Origin: Artemisia argyi
Lineage: Eukaryota; Streptophyta; Magnoliopsida; Asterales; Asteraceae
NCBI GenBank assembly: GCA_030686995.1
Contig: CM060697.1
Coordinates: 42,875,015 to 42,939,014 of the forward strand
Reading direction: 5' to 3'
Length of the DNA stretch: 64,000 nucleotides
Of this stretch, positions 22,383-35,080 are shown in pieces. Both the position numbers and the translations under genes were made by a program. The number at the start of each line of letters is the position of its first letter. Position 1 is the first letter of the stretch. Under the pieces are notes generated by a model. The model was not told the DNA's origin. It saw only the letters and a list, made by a program, of their open reading frames with translations, and searched no databases.

Positions 22383-25300
22383 TTAGTCAACTTGTTCCAT
22401 CATTCCAAATCCTAAACGCAAGTGGTTGAATAATTCACGCTTAAGGGGTTTTGTGAATATATCCGCAATGTTATCTTCCGATGCAACTTTTTCTATAGAT
22501 GCGTTTCCTTTTTGTACATTATCCCTAAGAATGTGGTGGCGTATTTCTATATGTTTAGTCCTAGAGTGTTGCACCGGATTTTTACTTAAATCTATCGCAC
22601 CTTTGTTATCGCACATAATGGGAACGTTTTCTAACCTAATGCCATAGTCTATAAGAGCTTGTTTCATCCATAGTGCTTGTTGACATGCCTTTCCAGCGCT
22701 TACATATTCGGCTTCGGTGGTAGAAATAGCAAGAGCGGTTTGCTTTTTCGAAAACCAAGATGTTAGACAACATCCCAAAAACGTGCAAATACCGCTAGTG
22801 CTTTTTCTATCTACGTAGTCTCCCGCATGATCCGAATCCGCATAGACGATGGTTTCTATGCCGGATCCCTTAGGATACCATAATCCTAAGTGTATAGTGC
22901 CTTTAATGTATCGGAAGATACGCTTAACCGCTTCTAGGTGAGAGGTTTTGGGATCCTCTTGAAAACGGGCACAAAGGCAGACACTAAACATGATATCGGG
23001 TCTACTTGCCATCAAGTATAGTAAACTACCTATCATTCCTCTATACTTGGTGTTATCTACGGACTCACCTTCATCATCCTTTGTGAGCTTTACTTCCGTA
23101 GACATGGGAGTCTTCATGAGTTTTGAGTCTTCTAGGCCAAATTTCTTAAGCATTTCTTTAATGTACTTAGATTGGTTAAAAAATATTCCATCTTCTAATT
23201 GTTTTATTTGTAATCCTAGGAAGAAGTTAAGTTCACCCATCATACTCATCTCAAACTCATCATGCATTATTTTGGCAAATTCATCACACATGTCTTGACA
23301 AGTCGATCCAAATATAGTGTCATCAACATATATTTGGACAATGATGAGATTTGGGTCTTTCCTTTTAGTGAAAAGAGTGTTATCTACCATTCCCATGGAA
23401 TAATCATGTTTAATAAGAAAAGCTTTTAATCGATCATACCAAGCTTTGGGAGCTTGTTTGAGTCCATACAAAGCTTTCTTTAACTTATAAACATAATCAG
23501 GTTTTGCGAAGTCAATGAATCCTGGAGGTTGTGCCACATATACCTCCTCATTGATAAAACCGTTAAGGAATGCACTTTCACGTCCATTTGGAATAACTTA
23601 AAATATAGGGCGCATGCATAGGCAAGTAGTATCCTAATTGATTCTAATCTAGCTACGGGGGCATAAGTTTCGTCATAATCAATTCCTTCTTGTTGATTAT
23701 AACCTTGGGCAACTAACCTAGCTTTATTCCTAGTAACTACTCCATTTTCATCTAATTTATTCCTATATACCCATTTAGTTCCTATGATGGTCATATTCAT
23801 TGGATTTGGGACTAATTCCCAAACATCATTTGCCTTAAATTGATTTAATTCTTCTTGCATAGCTATAACCCAACTTTCATCTTTTAAAGCCTCATTAATA
23901 TTCTTAGGATCTATTGCTGAAAGGAAACACAATAAATTATTTTTATCTTGAGCTTGTTACCTAAGGGTTCTTTGGTTAAGATGTCCTATTATATTATCTA
24001 GTGGATGTGACCTAGATTCTTTAATATTTACAATTTCGTTATTTTCTAAGTTAATGTCTTCATTGTCATTTCCTATGGGTTTTGTTTTACTAACCTCAAT
24101 AGCTTCTTCTTCAACTAATTCATCATCTTCTAAAGGTAAAGTTTTAGGTGGTGGTGGTGTTTCATCAAATGTTACATTTAGTGATTCTTCTACTTTCATG
24201 GTGCATTTGTTAAGTATTATATATGCTTTACTATTTTGTGAGTATCCTAAAAATATTCCTTCATATGATTTTGGATCAAACTTAGTGAGGTAATCCTTAG
24301 TGTTTAGAATATAGCATTTACTTCCAAATACCCTAAAGTAGCTTAAGTTTGGTTTTCTACCTCTTAGTAACTCATAAGGAGTTTTTCCTAGAATTCTCCT
24401 AATTGATACTCTATTTAAAATATATGTCGATGTATCTACGGCGTGACACCAAAATTTTTGTGGGATAAATTGTTCATTTAACATTGTTCTACTCATTTCT
24501 TGTAGTGACCTATTTTTTCTTTCTACTACGCCATTTGATTGAGGAGTACGAGGAGCGGAGAAATTGTGAGATATTCTATTTAAATCACAATATTTTCCGA
24601 ATTGTACTTCATTGTCAAATTCCCTACCATGGTCCGTCCTAATGGCTACTATTGTGCATCTTAATTTATTTTGAATCATTTTACTAAATATTTTGAATTT
24701 TTCAAAGGCTTGGGTCTTGTCACTTAAAAACCTAGTCCACGTGTATCGTGAGTAGTCATCTACTATTACTAAGGTATATTTGTTTCCTCCATAGCTCCGC
24801 ACAGTGGATGGACCAAAGAGATCCATATGTAATAATTCTAGGCACCTAGTAGTGGATACTATATTTTTAGCTTTGTGACTAGCATGAACTTGTTTTCCAA
24901 TTTTACATGCATCACAAAAATGCTTGTCATATTTTAGATTAGGCAAATTTCTAACTAATTCTTTAGAGGCTAAAGATTATATGTGTTGCATGTTAGCATG
25001 TCCTAATCTCCTATGCCACAATGTGGAGTTTTCATCTAGGGTCGTTAGGCATATTCTATCCTCAGGCTTGTTTCCTAGTTTCATAACATATATGCCTCCT
25101 TTCCTAATTCCTCTACCTATAATTTTTCCATTCTTAACTATTTCGCTATCCTCTTCGGTAAAGGTGACTCTACATTTATTGTCACATATTTGTCCTATAC
25201 TAAGCAAGTTATATGTTAAATTATCTACATGCTCTACATTTTCAATGGTAAGTGAATCTTGAGAAATCGTACCTTTGCCAATGATTTTTCCATGTAAGTC

Positions 25301-26485
25301 ACTACCAAAAATAACGTTACCTCCATTATATGCCTTGTATGTAGAGAATAGCTTGCGGTTCCCCGTCATGTGCCTCGAACATCCGCTATCCTTGATCCAT
25401 TCGTCAGGCTCCAAGTCAATTCCCAAACATATTTCGTCGGTTCCTTTTGCCACAAAACACTTTTCATCTCTTGGTTTTTCTACTTCTTCTTTGTCACTAT
25501 CACTCCATGTTCCACTAATAAATGCGCCTTGATTTTCATAACCCGGCGGCTTTAGACATTCGCCAATGAGATGATTTGGACTTCCACATTTAAAGCACTT
25601 TCTTTTCCCGTAGTTGTCGCTTCTATTTCTTTGGAACGGTTTTCTTTCGTCTCGTGATGATCTAGTGAATCTTCCTCGTCTCTTGAAGAATTTCCTGAAT
25701 TCTCTTACGGCCATTGCATATTCTTCGTCTTCATTTTCGTCACTTGAATCATCATCATCACTAGGTTCCTTTTTGGCTTTTAGAGCAATGGATTTGGTTT
25801 GTTCTTTCTTGACTTTGACCGTTTCCGAATCTCTTCTTATAATTTCTTCATGGACCTTCAAGTTGCCAATGAGTTCATCTAGTGATAACGTCATCAAGTT
25901 ATTTGATTCTTCAATTGCCGTGACCTTAGCTCGCCATTTCGGATTCATTGCCCTAAGAAATTTCCTAACACAATTTTTACTAGAAAATGTCTCATCAAGT
26001 GCTTTTAAACTTGTGATGATAGTGTTAAATTTAGCAAAAGCATTATCAATTGATTCCTCTTCCAGAATCGTAAATTGTTCATATTGTTGTACAAGAAGAT
26101 CTATTTTGTTATCTTTAACTTGACTATTACCTTGGTGAGTAATTATTAAAGAATCCAAAATTTCTTTTGCGGTTTTACACATAAAAATTCTTTCATATTC
26201 TTTGCGTGGTAAACCATTATAAATGACCATTTTAGCCTCATTATTTTTTGCTAGTTTCTTTTTCAAATCATCATTTTATTTTTCAAAAGATACAATTTCA
26301 TCCATTTTATTTTCAACATTATATTGAATAAGGGAAAAATCACCAAAGGTAATAATATGCCAAAGATCAAGATCTTTTGATTTCACATAAGTTTCGAATC
26401 TATTTTTCCAATATAAAAATCCATCACCTTCAAATAGTGGTGGTCTTTGCATAGATTGCCTTTCTAAATATTTTTCAGATTCCAT
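22383..26485 (-). pseudogene. Sirevirus 1 gag-pol polyprotein, three stops and one frameshift
   Basis: One frame of about 1,360 codons starts at ATG 26485. In order it holds: gag (RPPLFEGDGFLYWKNRFETY, UBN2-type), a CCHC zinc knuckle [14 protein letters not shown] (about 25600-25560), an aspartic protease site [10 protein letters not shown] (about 25390-25360), a pre-integrase motif [11 protein letters not shown], integrase with LLHMDLFGP, RTDHGREF and SNGVVERKNR (D, D, E all present), RT with QIYVDDTIFGS (about 23330) and RNase H with ADSDHAGDYVDRKSTSG and a DIFTKPL tail. Stops lie at 26276-26278, 24977-24979 and 23957-23959, all in frame. A one-base loss near 23572, just after QMDVK in RT, shifts the frame. 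Family traits (MGELNFFLGLQI and the ending) point to the Sirevirus lineage. It encodes capsid and replication enzymes but cannot make a full product. Confidence 0.93.
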
Positions 26486-26537
26486 AGATCGTTACAAGTT
26501 TTAAAATACAATATATTTTAAAAATCTTGCTCGACGT

Positions 26538-26551
26538 GGCTCCTGATACCA
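26538..26551 (-). other. Primer-binding site of Sirevirus 1
   Basis: On the minus strand TGGTATCAGGAGCC begins two bases after the 5' LTR. It matches the initiator Met-tRNA site apart from an extra G, and sets minus-strand orientation. Confidence 0.9.
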
Positions 26552-26553
26552 AT

Positions 26554-27847
26554 TGTGGAAAACTAGAAGGGGGTTGAATAATTTTACGTCTTTTTAATTT
26601 GTTATAAAAGATAGTTTCAGTGTTTCCTTAGTTTTTAAAATTTAGATTCGATAATATGTGATCTCAAGTCTTGCACAATATAAACAACTACCAATAAGTA
26701 AGATATAGCAATGATAAGTAATGAAATAAATAAGAGATGGAAAGATCGAACCGCGAGACAAGAGATTTATAGTGGTTCGGCTACAAGGACACCTTCCTTG
26801 CCCTAATCCACTCCCCGAGCACCTAACTCGAGAGTTTTCCTCACTATATCAACAAGCTCCCTTATGGCAGAGAAAACCTTACACACCAATTTACACACCA
26901 CAACTTCTTCACAACTAAATCACAACTTCTACACAACTTCTTTACACCAATCTACTTCACAACTAACTACTTCACGCCTATCTTCTTCACACCAATTTAC
27001 TTCACAGCTAACAACTTCACACCTAGCTTCTTCACTACAATATAATTCCTAACTTTTCTTCTTCACACCAAACAACTAACTAATCACACAATCAATATAC
27101 CTAGCACAACTATCTACAATCAAATATTCACAACAATCTTTACAAAGAATTATGTAAACAATCTTGATGATGCACCAACAACTTGGATGTGGAGGTCACA
27201 ACAAGTTGTAATACTTCTTGTCTTGGAGGATAGAAGTATTCTTCTCTTGCACTTGAGAGGATGATGTTTGAAACAAAGAATTATGTATTTATGATCAAAG
27301 GATTAAGAGAATAGAAATGGGGATCTAGAACAGAAAGTTTAGGAGTGCAAAAGGTGAGAAAATTCTGTGGAATGAACCAGTATTTATAGGGAGAAAATTT
27401 ACTGTTCTGGAGCGTGGCCGATCCCCTTAATTCCACCTAGTATAATTAAGGGGGCCGCCCTCCTGAACGTTGGATTTTCTTGTCCTTTTGTGAGGGAAAT
27501 TTTTCTGGATAAAATTTGCCATTTTTGGTTGAAAATTTGAAATCATATATTTATAATGAATTAATCATATTCTTTTAATTCCAAAAGTAATTTTGTAAAA
27601 GATATAGAATGTTTAATACATTTTATAAAAATTCTATTGATTAGAAAAATTTCCTTTGATCATGAAATGCAATAAACACTTTGTTTATTCATACCTTAAG
27701 TGATATGGATGTAAAGACAAATATTAAGCACTAAAAACTTGTTTACGTCATAAGTTTTAGATTAATGAGTTTATGCTTTGTAATTATCAACACATAGAGA
27801 TATTGTTAATATGCTAACAATATTTTTAGACATTATTTATGTCAACA
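26554..27847 (-). repeat. 5' LTR of Sirevirus 1
   Basis: 1294 bp, near-identical to 18784-20107 apart from small indels, the largest being loss of one palindromic unit near 27432. TATA box at plus 27381-27389 and palindromic block at 27420-27460. Confidence 0.93.
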
Positions 27848-28449
27848 TGCTTTTATTCTTATTTTCTGCCAACCTTTCCATGTCTTGCAGGTACACCTCA
27901 TTATTTCTCCTGGGGGTGAATCCCATTCCCCCTTTTTGGAGGTTTTTATGACCTCCTCCTGCTTCTTTCATTCTAGCGCGACATAGCGTTTGCTATGACG
28001 TTGTTGATGCACTGTTGTGCTATTTTCGCTGCCTTTCGGTTTGGTTGGTGTTTCTTCTTTTCATGCGATTCCAAGCGCATACCTTCCTGACTGGCCTGTA
28101 ATTGCTCAACCATGCTTTTTCTTTTGAGGTTCTCTTGTATCTTTGATGTTTCAGGTTCGGCACGCTGCGGAATTTGCTCAGAGTCTAGACGGATCTATAT
28201 CGGTCTGAGTCTTTTCCGTGGCGCTTTCTTTTGATGATCTTTCTCACTTATTTTTTATAATGGCTGATGGTCAGGCTCCTGAGGAACCGCATCAGACGTA
28301 GGTCTATCTTGGACTCCTAGCGTTTTACCCTTCCTTGTCATATCCCGCCAGGCATACACAGACTCGGGTGGGGTTTTGCCAGAATGATTGCTCATGGTGA
28401 GTATTTTCGAGAACGCAGTTGTGCACTGGTCCCACGAATGGTGCTAACT
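27848..28449 (-). pseudogene. Leader and gag N-terminus of the Tat element (displaced part)
   Basis: This sits between the Tat 5' LTR and the Sirevirus insertion point. Next to the LTR the minus strand reads AGTTAGCACCATTCGTGGGA, the place and style of a Tat-lineage primer-binding site. A minus-strand frame with EQLQASQEGMRLESHEKKKH, then QCINNVIANAMSR and a stop, reads like the polar N-terminus of gypsy gag and would join the gag at 18783. Stops make it non-functional. Confidence 0.5.
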
Positions 28450-29045
28450 TGTTAGTGCAAAAAGTGTGATGGGTTAAGATTGGGCTTGATTACGCGACCG
28501 TCTTTGATGGACTATCTGCTATGTGAGTTCTGCACTAATCCAAGTGATAGATTGGTTCCCTGCACAAATGAAAGTAAACCGTTAGCCTTACGGTGGGGAC
28601 GGACCCAACGATTAAGCTCCGGTGTGAGAGTAAGTATTCATATTGTCAGAGAAAAATGTATGTATTGGGGTGTGTGAGAAAGTCATACCTGGCCAATGTG
28701 TACTAAGGTTGCCTTTTATAGGTGGTCGAAATAATAGGATTCCTTAGTATTTCGCATATTATTGTAGTGACCGAGGTCGAACCCGTGTCTGGCAAGGGTC
28801 CGTAGCTTAATCATGACTGCGGACGTAGATCATCTTCTGGACCGTAAGTTGATCCGTGAGCTTACTTCGGAAGTGCCGCTTGGATGATCTGCGTGCGTCC
28901 TTACTCCTTAGAAATTCGGACCGCGCCTTTGCTCGTAGTTTGGGCTTTTAGCGATGTCTAGTGTTTCTGTTTGTTGGGCCGGGACCCAGCTGTGTATAAT
29001 ACGACCCAGACCCAGTCAGCATGTTGTCCGTATTATACTTCATCG
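28450..29045 (-). repeat. 5' LTR of the Tat-type element (right copy)
   Basis: 596 bp. On the plus strand it starts TGTTAGTGCAAAAAGTG and ends TTCATCG (expected TTCATCA), followed by TSD GTCAC at 29046-29050. Clearly diverged from the left LTR. Confidence 0.88.
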
Positions 29046-29050
29046 GTCAC

Positions 29051-31009
29051 ATTATCCATCTCTTCGTTGTTTACGCATTCTTGTTGCTCGTCTCATATTG
29101 TTCGATTTCATTTGCCCAAATTGGTTCATAAACCAACTGGCTTAAAAAAAAAAAAAAAAAAAAAAAAAAATTGCTTTTCTATCCAACTTTTTAATCTGTG
29201 AAACTTTCTAGCAAAAGTCACATGACATTAGCAACGTAATAGAATAATTCAGGTTTGGGTCAAGTCTGAGTGGAAATCTTATCGTGCTGATTTGATTTTG
29301 AGATGAGTAAAGAGATGGGAGGTGATTTGTACACTATTATTTTTGTCATCCATCACTAAATTATGCATAGTGATGTTGTACTGTATGTATCACTAGTGTA
29401 ATTTAATGATGTATAGCCAAAAATAAATGGTGCACAAATTATTTTACTAAAGAGAATAGTTTTCATGTAGTGAAAACTCAAACGAAAAAGTTAAAAGATA
29501 CCAACCTTTGTCTCGATTCGATAGCATAACGTTGATGAATAGAATTTGAGACATGAGTCACATGACTAACACTTTCAAGAGAGTCTCAAAGAGTGCGTCT
29601 TATTTCATCATAGTCTAGGCACTAAAAGTGTGTGAAATCAAAACAATGCAATACTTTACGCAAATAGTAGCGATGAAATAATATTTTCTCCACCAAAGCT
29701 CATGTATGATTTATGCAATTTACCCTAAACTTAATTAATCAGATTTATCTAACCGTTAGATTCTAACGTAACACGTACATACTAAGTGTATCTCAAAAAA
29801 GTACATCAAGAACTCAAGGCCTACACAACTGTACGTGTATCAACATATATCGATCTCTTTTGCTCTTATGAACTCATGGGTTGGGTGAGAAAACGTAATA
29901 AGTAAACAACAATGTCAAGGGGTCAATCTATAGACTATACACAACAGGTTAGCAACATAGATGATAATATTGCATGCAGATTATTGTATGAAATGAGTCG
30001 TATCATTGTAATGCATTGTCAAATGAAGTAAGTAGCGTCGCAAGAACAAAATCATTAACACACGATTCATGTACGAACACACTAATAGACATTAGTTTAG
30101 AAAATAAAGGTATCGACATATTAACATAAACAACAAATGTACTTTCATGATAAATCCCATTCGACTCTAGATAACATTGGTATCCATCAATTTCCAAAAC
30201 ACAATCATATGAAACGGTCGTTCCTTGCATTAAGAAAAAACTTCTGTCATTGATATCGATTGACATGTGATAGTCAAAGTTAACTTTATGCCGAACTTAT
30301 TAAAGTTTCTTTATTTGTCACTGCAATTTATCCTAACAAAAACCTGAATCCAAATAACAAAATGGGAACAAAGAGAATAAATATAAAGACCCTAAATGAG
30401 GATTATAGAAATTCATATGTATTTTGAGATCATAAACTAATATTAGGAAAAAAAATTATCAGTTAATTATCACATGTACGTGAGGATGATGTTAAGTTTT
30501 TGATTATTGAGAAAGTTTTAAGAGTTAAGAGCAGGAGGTACGCTTGGTCGTTAGCCTCGCGTTAACCCACTAGCCAAAAAAGACGATGGCGCATCGTGCC
30601 GTGGACTGTGGGTGGTGTCATGGCTGCTCGTGCCATGGTGACCAGCCCACGAGGTAGAACTTTTTATTTTTATTTTCTTAGTTATTAAAATGAAAGAATC
30701 AATGTTTGTGTGTATTTGCAGCAGGAAGAAGAAGATTGCATTTTTTTTTTAAACATCACTACATAAATATTTTATGTGTGTGTTTGCAGCAGGAAGAAGT
30801 TTTTTTTTTTTTTTTTTTTTTTGGTTTGGACTTAGTGTGTTTAGACTATTGAACATTGGGCTAGTGAAAGAGTAACACTTCTTATATAAGTTCAACTTCT
30901 TTTTTTATAAGAATTATTATGTTGTAATTTCTTTTTCATAATTATATTTTTATTATTTGTGTTTTTATTTAATAAATGAGAATATTTTTTATATAAAAAA
31001 AATTCCAAC
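29051..31009. other. Intergenic interval, nothing coding
   Basis: AT-rich. Contains an A27 run at 29144-29170 directly after the sequence flanking the Tat insertion, two copies of TGTGT(A/G)TTTGCAGCAGGAAGAAG (about 30711-30735 and 30776-30800), T runs, and a GC-richer patch at 30520-30660. An 87-codon frame at 30003-30266 on the minus strand has no recognisable features. Confidence 0.5.
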
Positions 31010-31057
31010 GGCACCACATTTTCTAATGCCAAAATTGACGACATAAAATGTGGTGCC
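31010..31057. repeat. 13-bp perfect hairpin GGCACCACATTTT / AAAATGTGGTGCC
   Basis: Perfect 13-bp arms (31010-31022 and 31045-31057) with a 22-bp loop. This may be an inner part of a small hairpin element or of an RNA foldback. No further context explains it. Confidence 0.7.
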
Positions 31058-31172
31058 AAATGATTTCTGGTTCTAAGAGGGTTTTTGCTGACATGACAAC
31101 ACTTTTTGCCTATAGTAGCACCTCTAATGGCACGAGGGTATCCAGTGCTTTAAGTGTGGTAATACAATACTA

Positions 31173-31425
31173 CTCCCTCTGTCTCAAATTAAATGTCCTG
31201 TTTAACTTTTTAAAGTTTTTTTCTCAACTTTGACGTTAAATATTTTTGTTTGTGTAATATAATACTTGATACAAAATATATGAATGATTTAAATTTTAAA
31301 TATATTTTTATTGTGTATAATGTTTATCAAATACTATATAACATAATCAAAAATATTTAAAATCAAAGTTAATAAAAAAAGACTTGAAAAGTCAAATAAA
31401 GACATTTAATATAGGACGAAGGAAT
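31173..31425. mobile_element. Stowaway-like MITE (Tc1/mariner derivative)
   Basis: A TA target duplication (31171-31172 and 31426-31427) surrounds ends CTCCCTCTGTCTCAAATTAA and, read in reverse from the right, ATTCCTTCGTCCTATATTAA. The first matches the Stowaway terminus CTCCCTCCGTCCC. It is 253 bp, AT-rich and non-coding, as is usual. Mobilised in trans by mariner-like transposases. Confidence 0.85.
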
Positions 31426-31709
31426 TATTATAAAGAACACTATTTACTATTTATCCCTCGACAAAGTCTTTTGTAGTTGTGGTAAAATACAAGTCTTTCA
31501 GTCAAAGGGGACATTTGAGACATCGAGTTATTCACATGCTTCTGCCTTGCATAACTAATGTGTGGTAATAGTTGAAATTTGATTAAGTGCAACTTGTATT
31601 TTTGTTTAATTCTATTTTAGATTTGCGATTAAGTGAAAAGAAAAAAAAAACTTTAAAAAGTATAGAAAGCTACTAAGCTAGTGTCATGTGTTTCTCACCT
31701 ATTCTTTCT

Positions 31710-33140
31710 CTTTTTTCTTTAATATTTTCGGTTAGAAGGAATTTTGGTTATTTGATCCGGTTTTTTTAATTTCATCTTAAATTTCAAATGCAAATAACTT
31801 TCATATGACAAACTTTTACAAAAATCCGATTTTATCATAATTTTTAAAGTTTGATCCTCTTTAATCTGGTATAAATCTTGTTAATTATTTCGAACTTGTT
31901 TTTTTAACATATCAAATGGTTCTTAATTTTCTTTATTTTTTTTTTTATCATTTTCGGCCCTATTTTTTACCCTCATAAGTGTTGAATCGTGAAAAACTTA
32001 AAACATAAAGTTATAGATTTTTGTTCAGTCTTTACACATGTTTTTGAATCACTCAATTCCGATGTCATATGAGTGAGATATCACACGTTAAATATGGGGT
32101 TTAACTCATATTTATTGCACACAAGGTGTTTGATAAAATGTCTAGCTTAAATTTTTAGTGTTAAAATTGAGCAGAAGGCACTAACTGGTGAACCTATAAA
32201 CTAACTGATTAACAATACATAATTTAACTGATGAACAAAACATAATCTAACTGATAAACCTATAACCTAACTGATGAACAATACATAATTTAATTGATAA
32301 ATAAAACATAATCTAACTGATGAACCTATAACCTAGCTGATGAACAATACATAATTTAACTGATGACATAATCTAACTGATGAACCTATAACCTAACTGA
32401 TGAACCTATAACTGATAAACCTATAAATGATGAACCTATAACCTAACTGATGAACAATACATAATTTAACTGATGAACAAAACATAATCTAACTGATAAA
32501 CCTATAACCTAACTGATACACCTATAACCTAACTGATGAACATAATTAATTGATTAACAAAGACTAATTGATGAACTAAATGTATATTTAAAATAATAAT
32601 AATTATAAAACATCACTTTTTGAATGTTACATTAATAAAATGATTAATAATGCGTTGTGGTACAAAAATTAGAGCATTTAACGCAATTTTAGTACAAAAA
32701 ATCTAAGCTTGACATTTTATCAAACACTTTGTGTGCAATAAATATAACTAAAATGTCATCTTTAACGTGCGATATATCAATCATATCATATCGGATTTAA
32801 GTGATTCAAATTTTTGAGTAAAGAGTTAATTAAAATCTACAACTTTTGTGTTTTGAGTTTATCATGATTTGATAGATTTAAGGGTAATAATTATGATCAC
32901 AAATACTAAAAACATCAAGAAAATCAAGAACCATAAAAAAAAAAAAAAATAAAAAAATAAAAAATAAAAAATAAAAAATTGAAATAATTAACAAGATTTA
33001 TACCAAATTAAAGAGGATTAAATTTTAAAAATTATAGTGAAATCAGTTTTTTCTAAAAGCTTGTCGTTTAAAAGCTATTTGAGGGTGAATAAAATAAAGC
33101 GGGTCAATTTACCATTGAACCTTTTGACTGGAAATAATAA
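31710..33140. mobile_element. Foldback-type element 2 with a central minisatellite
   Basis: The left arm, about 31710-32165, returns inverted at about 32690-33140. Example landmarks are CTCTTTAATCTGGTATAAATC with CTTGTTAATTATTTC (left) against the reverse complement of GATTTATACCAAATTAAAGAG (right), and TATTGCACACAAGG (left) against TTGTGTGCAATAAAT (right). The outer ends also align (GGTTATTTGATCCGG against GGTAAATTGACCCGC). The arms are ~430 bp and ~80% similar by eye. The centre (32185-32560) is a tandem repeat. There is no transposase and no clear target duplication. Same general plan as element 1 but unrelated in sequence. Confidence 0.7.
32185..32560 (+). repeat. Minisatellite of AACTGATGAACCTATAACCT and AACTGATGAACAATACATAATTT units
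   Basis: About fifteen units of 20-24 bp of two alternating types, AACTGATGAACCTATAACCT and AACTGATGAACAATACATAA, occupying the loop of foldback element 2. Non-coding. Confidence 0.9.
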
Positions 33141-33996
33141 TTAAAAAAGAATGTGCTTGACCATATCTAATCCAACGGCTATAAATATTTTTTACACTTT
33201 TTAAAATCTTAATACTTTTTGAATGAACCGTAACCTTTTATTTTAAAGTATGTCGCCATATATTTCCCTTCCAAATATCATAACTAAAATATTGTGGATG
33301 ATAATTTGCAATTCGTGCATATGACACAGGCTCATTTTATCGGCATTCGTTCAAACATGTCATAAAAGAACATATGTAAGTGAATGTAGATATTTAACCT
33401 TCTCTGTTTACTCACTTCCATGTAAATTCCATATTGGGTGTGTAAACCCGATCCTAGATCGTTAAGAATATAATATCACAGTTAGCATATAAGATTATGG
33501 TAAGCATCGAGTGAGAAGAATTTTAAAATTAAATTAATGAGAAATAACTATAATGGCATATTTGAGATACATTGAATTGAATTAGATGCATCTCTATTCA
33601 TTTAGATGCATCACAATTAGTTTCGAAAGTGAGAGGACGAAAAATACATAGGATTCATCTAACTTGATGAAATGCATCTAATATATGTATATGCATATAA
33701 TTTTTAGCTAGAAAATATATTATGATGCATCTCAAGATTAGGGTTCAAATTGATGCTCTCTAATGTGTAGTTATAATTATTTCTCATCCTTCTTATTTTA
33801 AGAAGTCTTCTCATTTGAGCCTTACTTTATAAGATTAAGCTACTTCTTGACAATCGATTTTAGGATAAAACTCATCTAAACTTATATGTTGGGTTTAACC
33901 CAGATTATGTGCCGTAGATTATGTGCCGTTGATTATGTGCCGTTTGATCATATAACATTTCAAGGGGTATCCCTTGAAATTGTATTCACCTACTGT
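33141..33996. other. Non-coding interval
   Basis: Holds several GATGCATC palindromes at 33585-33735 and a 14-bp unit GATTATGTGCCGTT repeated three times (33903-33943) just after TGTTGGGTTTAACCCA. The last 100 bp may be a cut LTR, because TGTTGGG is a Sirevirus-like start, but it does not match the LTR at 59472. Confidence 0.4.
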
Positions 33997-34315
33997 TGTA
34001 GGATCGTGGTTTTGATTGATTATTGTGATTCGGGAGGTCGGGGATGATGAAAGATTAATTCTTCCATTGTTAGAGAGAGAGAGAGTAGAGATAGAAGGGA
34101 AAAACTATGTTTTATTGATAATGAAGAAAGTGAAAAACAAAACAAAGTCTCACCCCTCCATGGAAGTACGGAGGGGGTATATAAAGCCTAACACAAGCTA
34201 AACTATTGCAATATTAGATAACTAGTCCATGTGTTTTGGCTTAACAAGATATCTAATGCAATCTCGTAAATGTCGTTCCATTTACGTGTTAGGATTATAA
34301 ACTTTGATCCTAACA
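33997..34315 (-). repeat. 3' LTR of the non-autonomous Sirevirus
   Basis: 319 bp. The sense strand has TTTATATACCCC and later CAATAAAACATAG (polyA signal) and a CT-rich stretch. Differs from the partner by scattered substitutions. Confidence 0.9.
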
Positions 34316-35080
34316 ATCTTCCCCCAATGAGGCGACATAAGGGATTACTTACAACATTTCCTACAAGGACAAATAAGAATAAAGAAAGGTCTTCATAAGC
34401 TCTTCAAATTGTTGAGGATGACGACAATTGACGCTCTTTGTTCTTCATTTTGTACCTCTGCTTGAGAACTTTATCTTCACTTGTAGGCAAATGATGTAAT
34501 ATGCATGAAATGGATTAACTTCCCCCCAATTCATGCTGCATGTCTTTAGCGGCTTCTTCGTACACTTCTTTTTGGCGAAGTTTCTGAATCAGCTTCCCCC
34601 CAAACTGACAACCGTCTTCAGCAGATTCGAAACATTGATGTAGTAAACAAGTCTTCTAACTTTTGAAGTTTTGAGTACGCAGCGGAATTTGTAGATGACA
34701 CAATAAACCACACCAAGAAAATCTGACTAGTTACTTTATCACGGTTATACTCAATGCGGAAGCTCTGATCGGGGGTAACATGCAAGAAATCAGCAGGATA
34801 TTCTCACATATGTAGGCTACTTCACACTTCACAACCGTCTAGAGTTGAAACGATTACACCAAAATCACAAAACTGAACCACTGATCATCTCTGCGGACGT
34901 CTCTCCGGTAGTAATAAAATTGTAAGCTCGATCACGTGAGTCTATTATGCGTCCTTGATGTGCACATTTCTTCCCCCTAAATGCAGATCCTCGTGGAAAA
35001 TGAGTGTTTTCGCAAAGAAATCAAGAAAAGTCAAAGAAGCAAAAGAACACCCACTCTCTCTTCCCCCACGATGTCTTCGC
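34316..35080 (-). other. Repeated polypurine tracts of the non-autonomous Sirevirus
   Basis: Plus-strand CTTCCCCC-type tracts at 34318, 34522, 34593, 34971 and 35062 are purine tracts on the sense strand. The first adjoins the LTR and is the likely primer. The others repeat the motif, as in the two larger Sireviruses. Confidence 0.8.

Noticed and set aside
24054..26123. Plus-strand open frames opposite Sirevirus 1 gag-pol
   Set aside because: They are shadows of the minus-strand polyprotein and have no features of their own.
29144..29170. A27 run as the tail of a LINE or SINE split by the Tat insertion
   Set aside because: The 100 bp before it and the left flank at 12890-13027 show no pol III boxes or reverse-transcriptase sequence and no target duplication.
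30003..30266. 87-codon minus-strand ORF
   Set aside because: No motif, promoter or homologous context; this length is expected by chance in AT-rich DNA.
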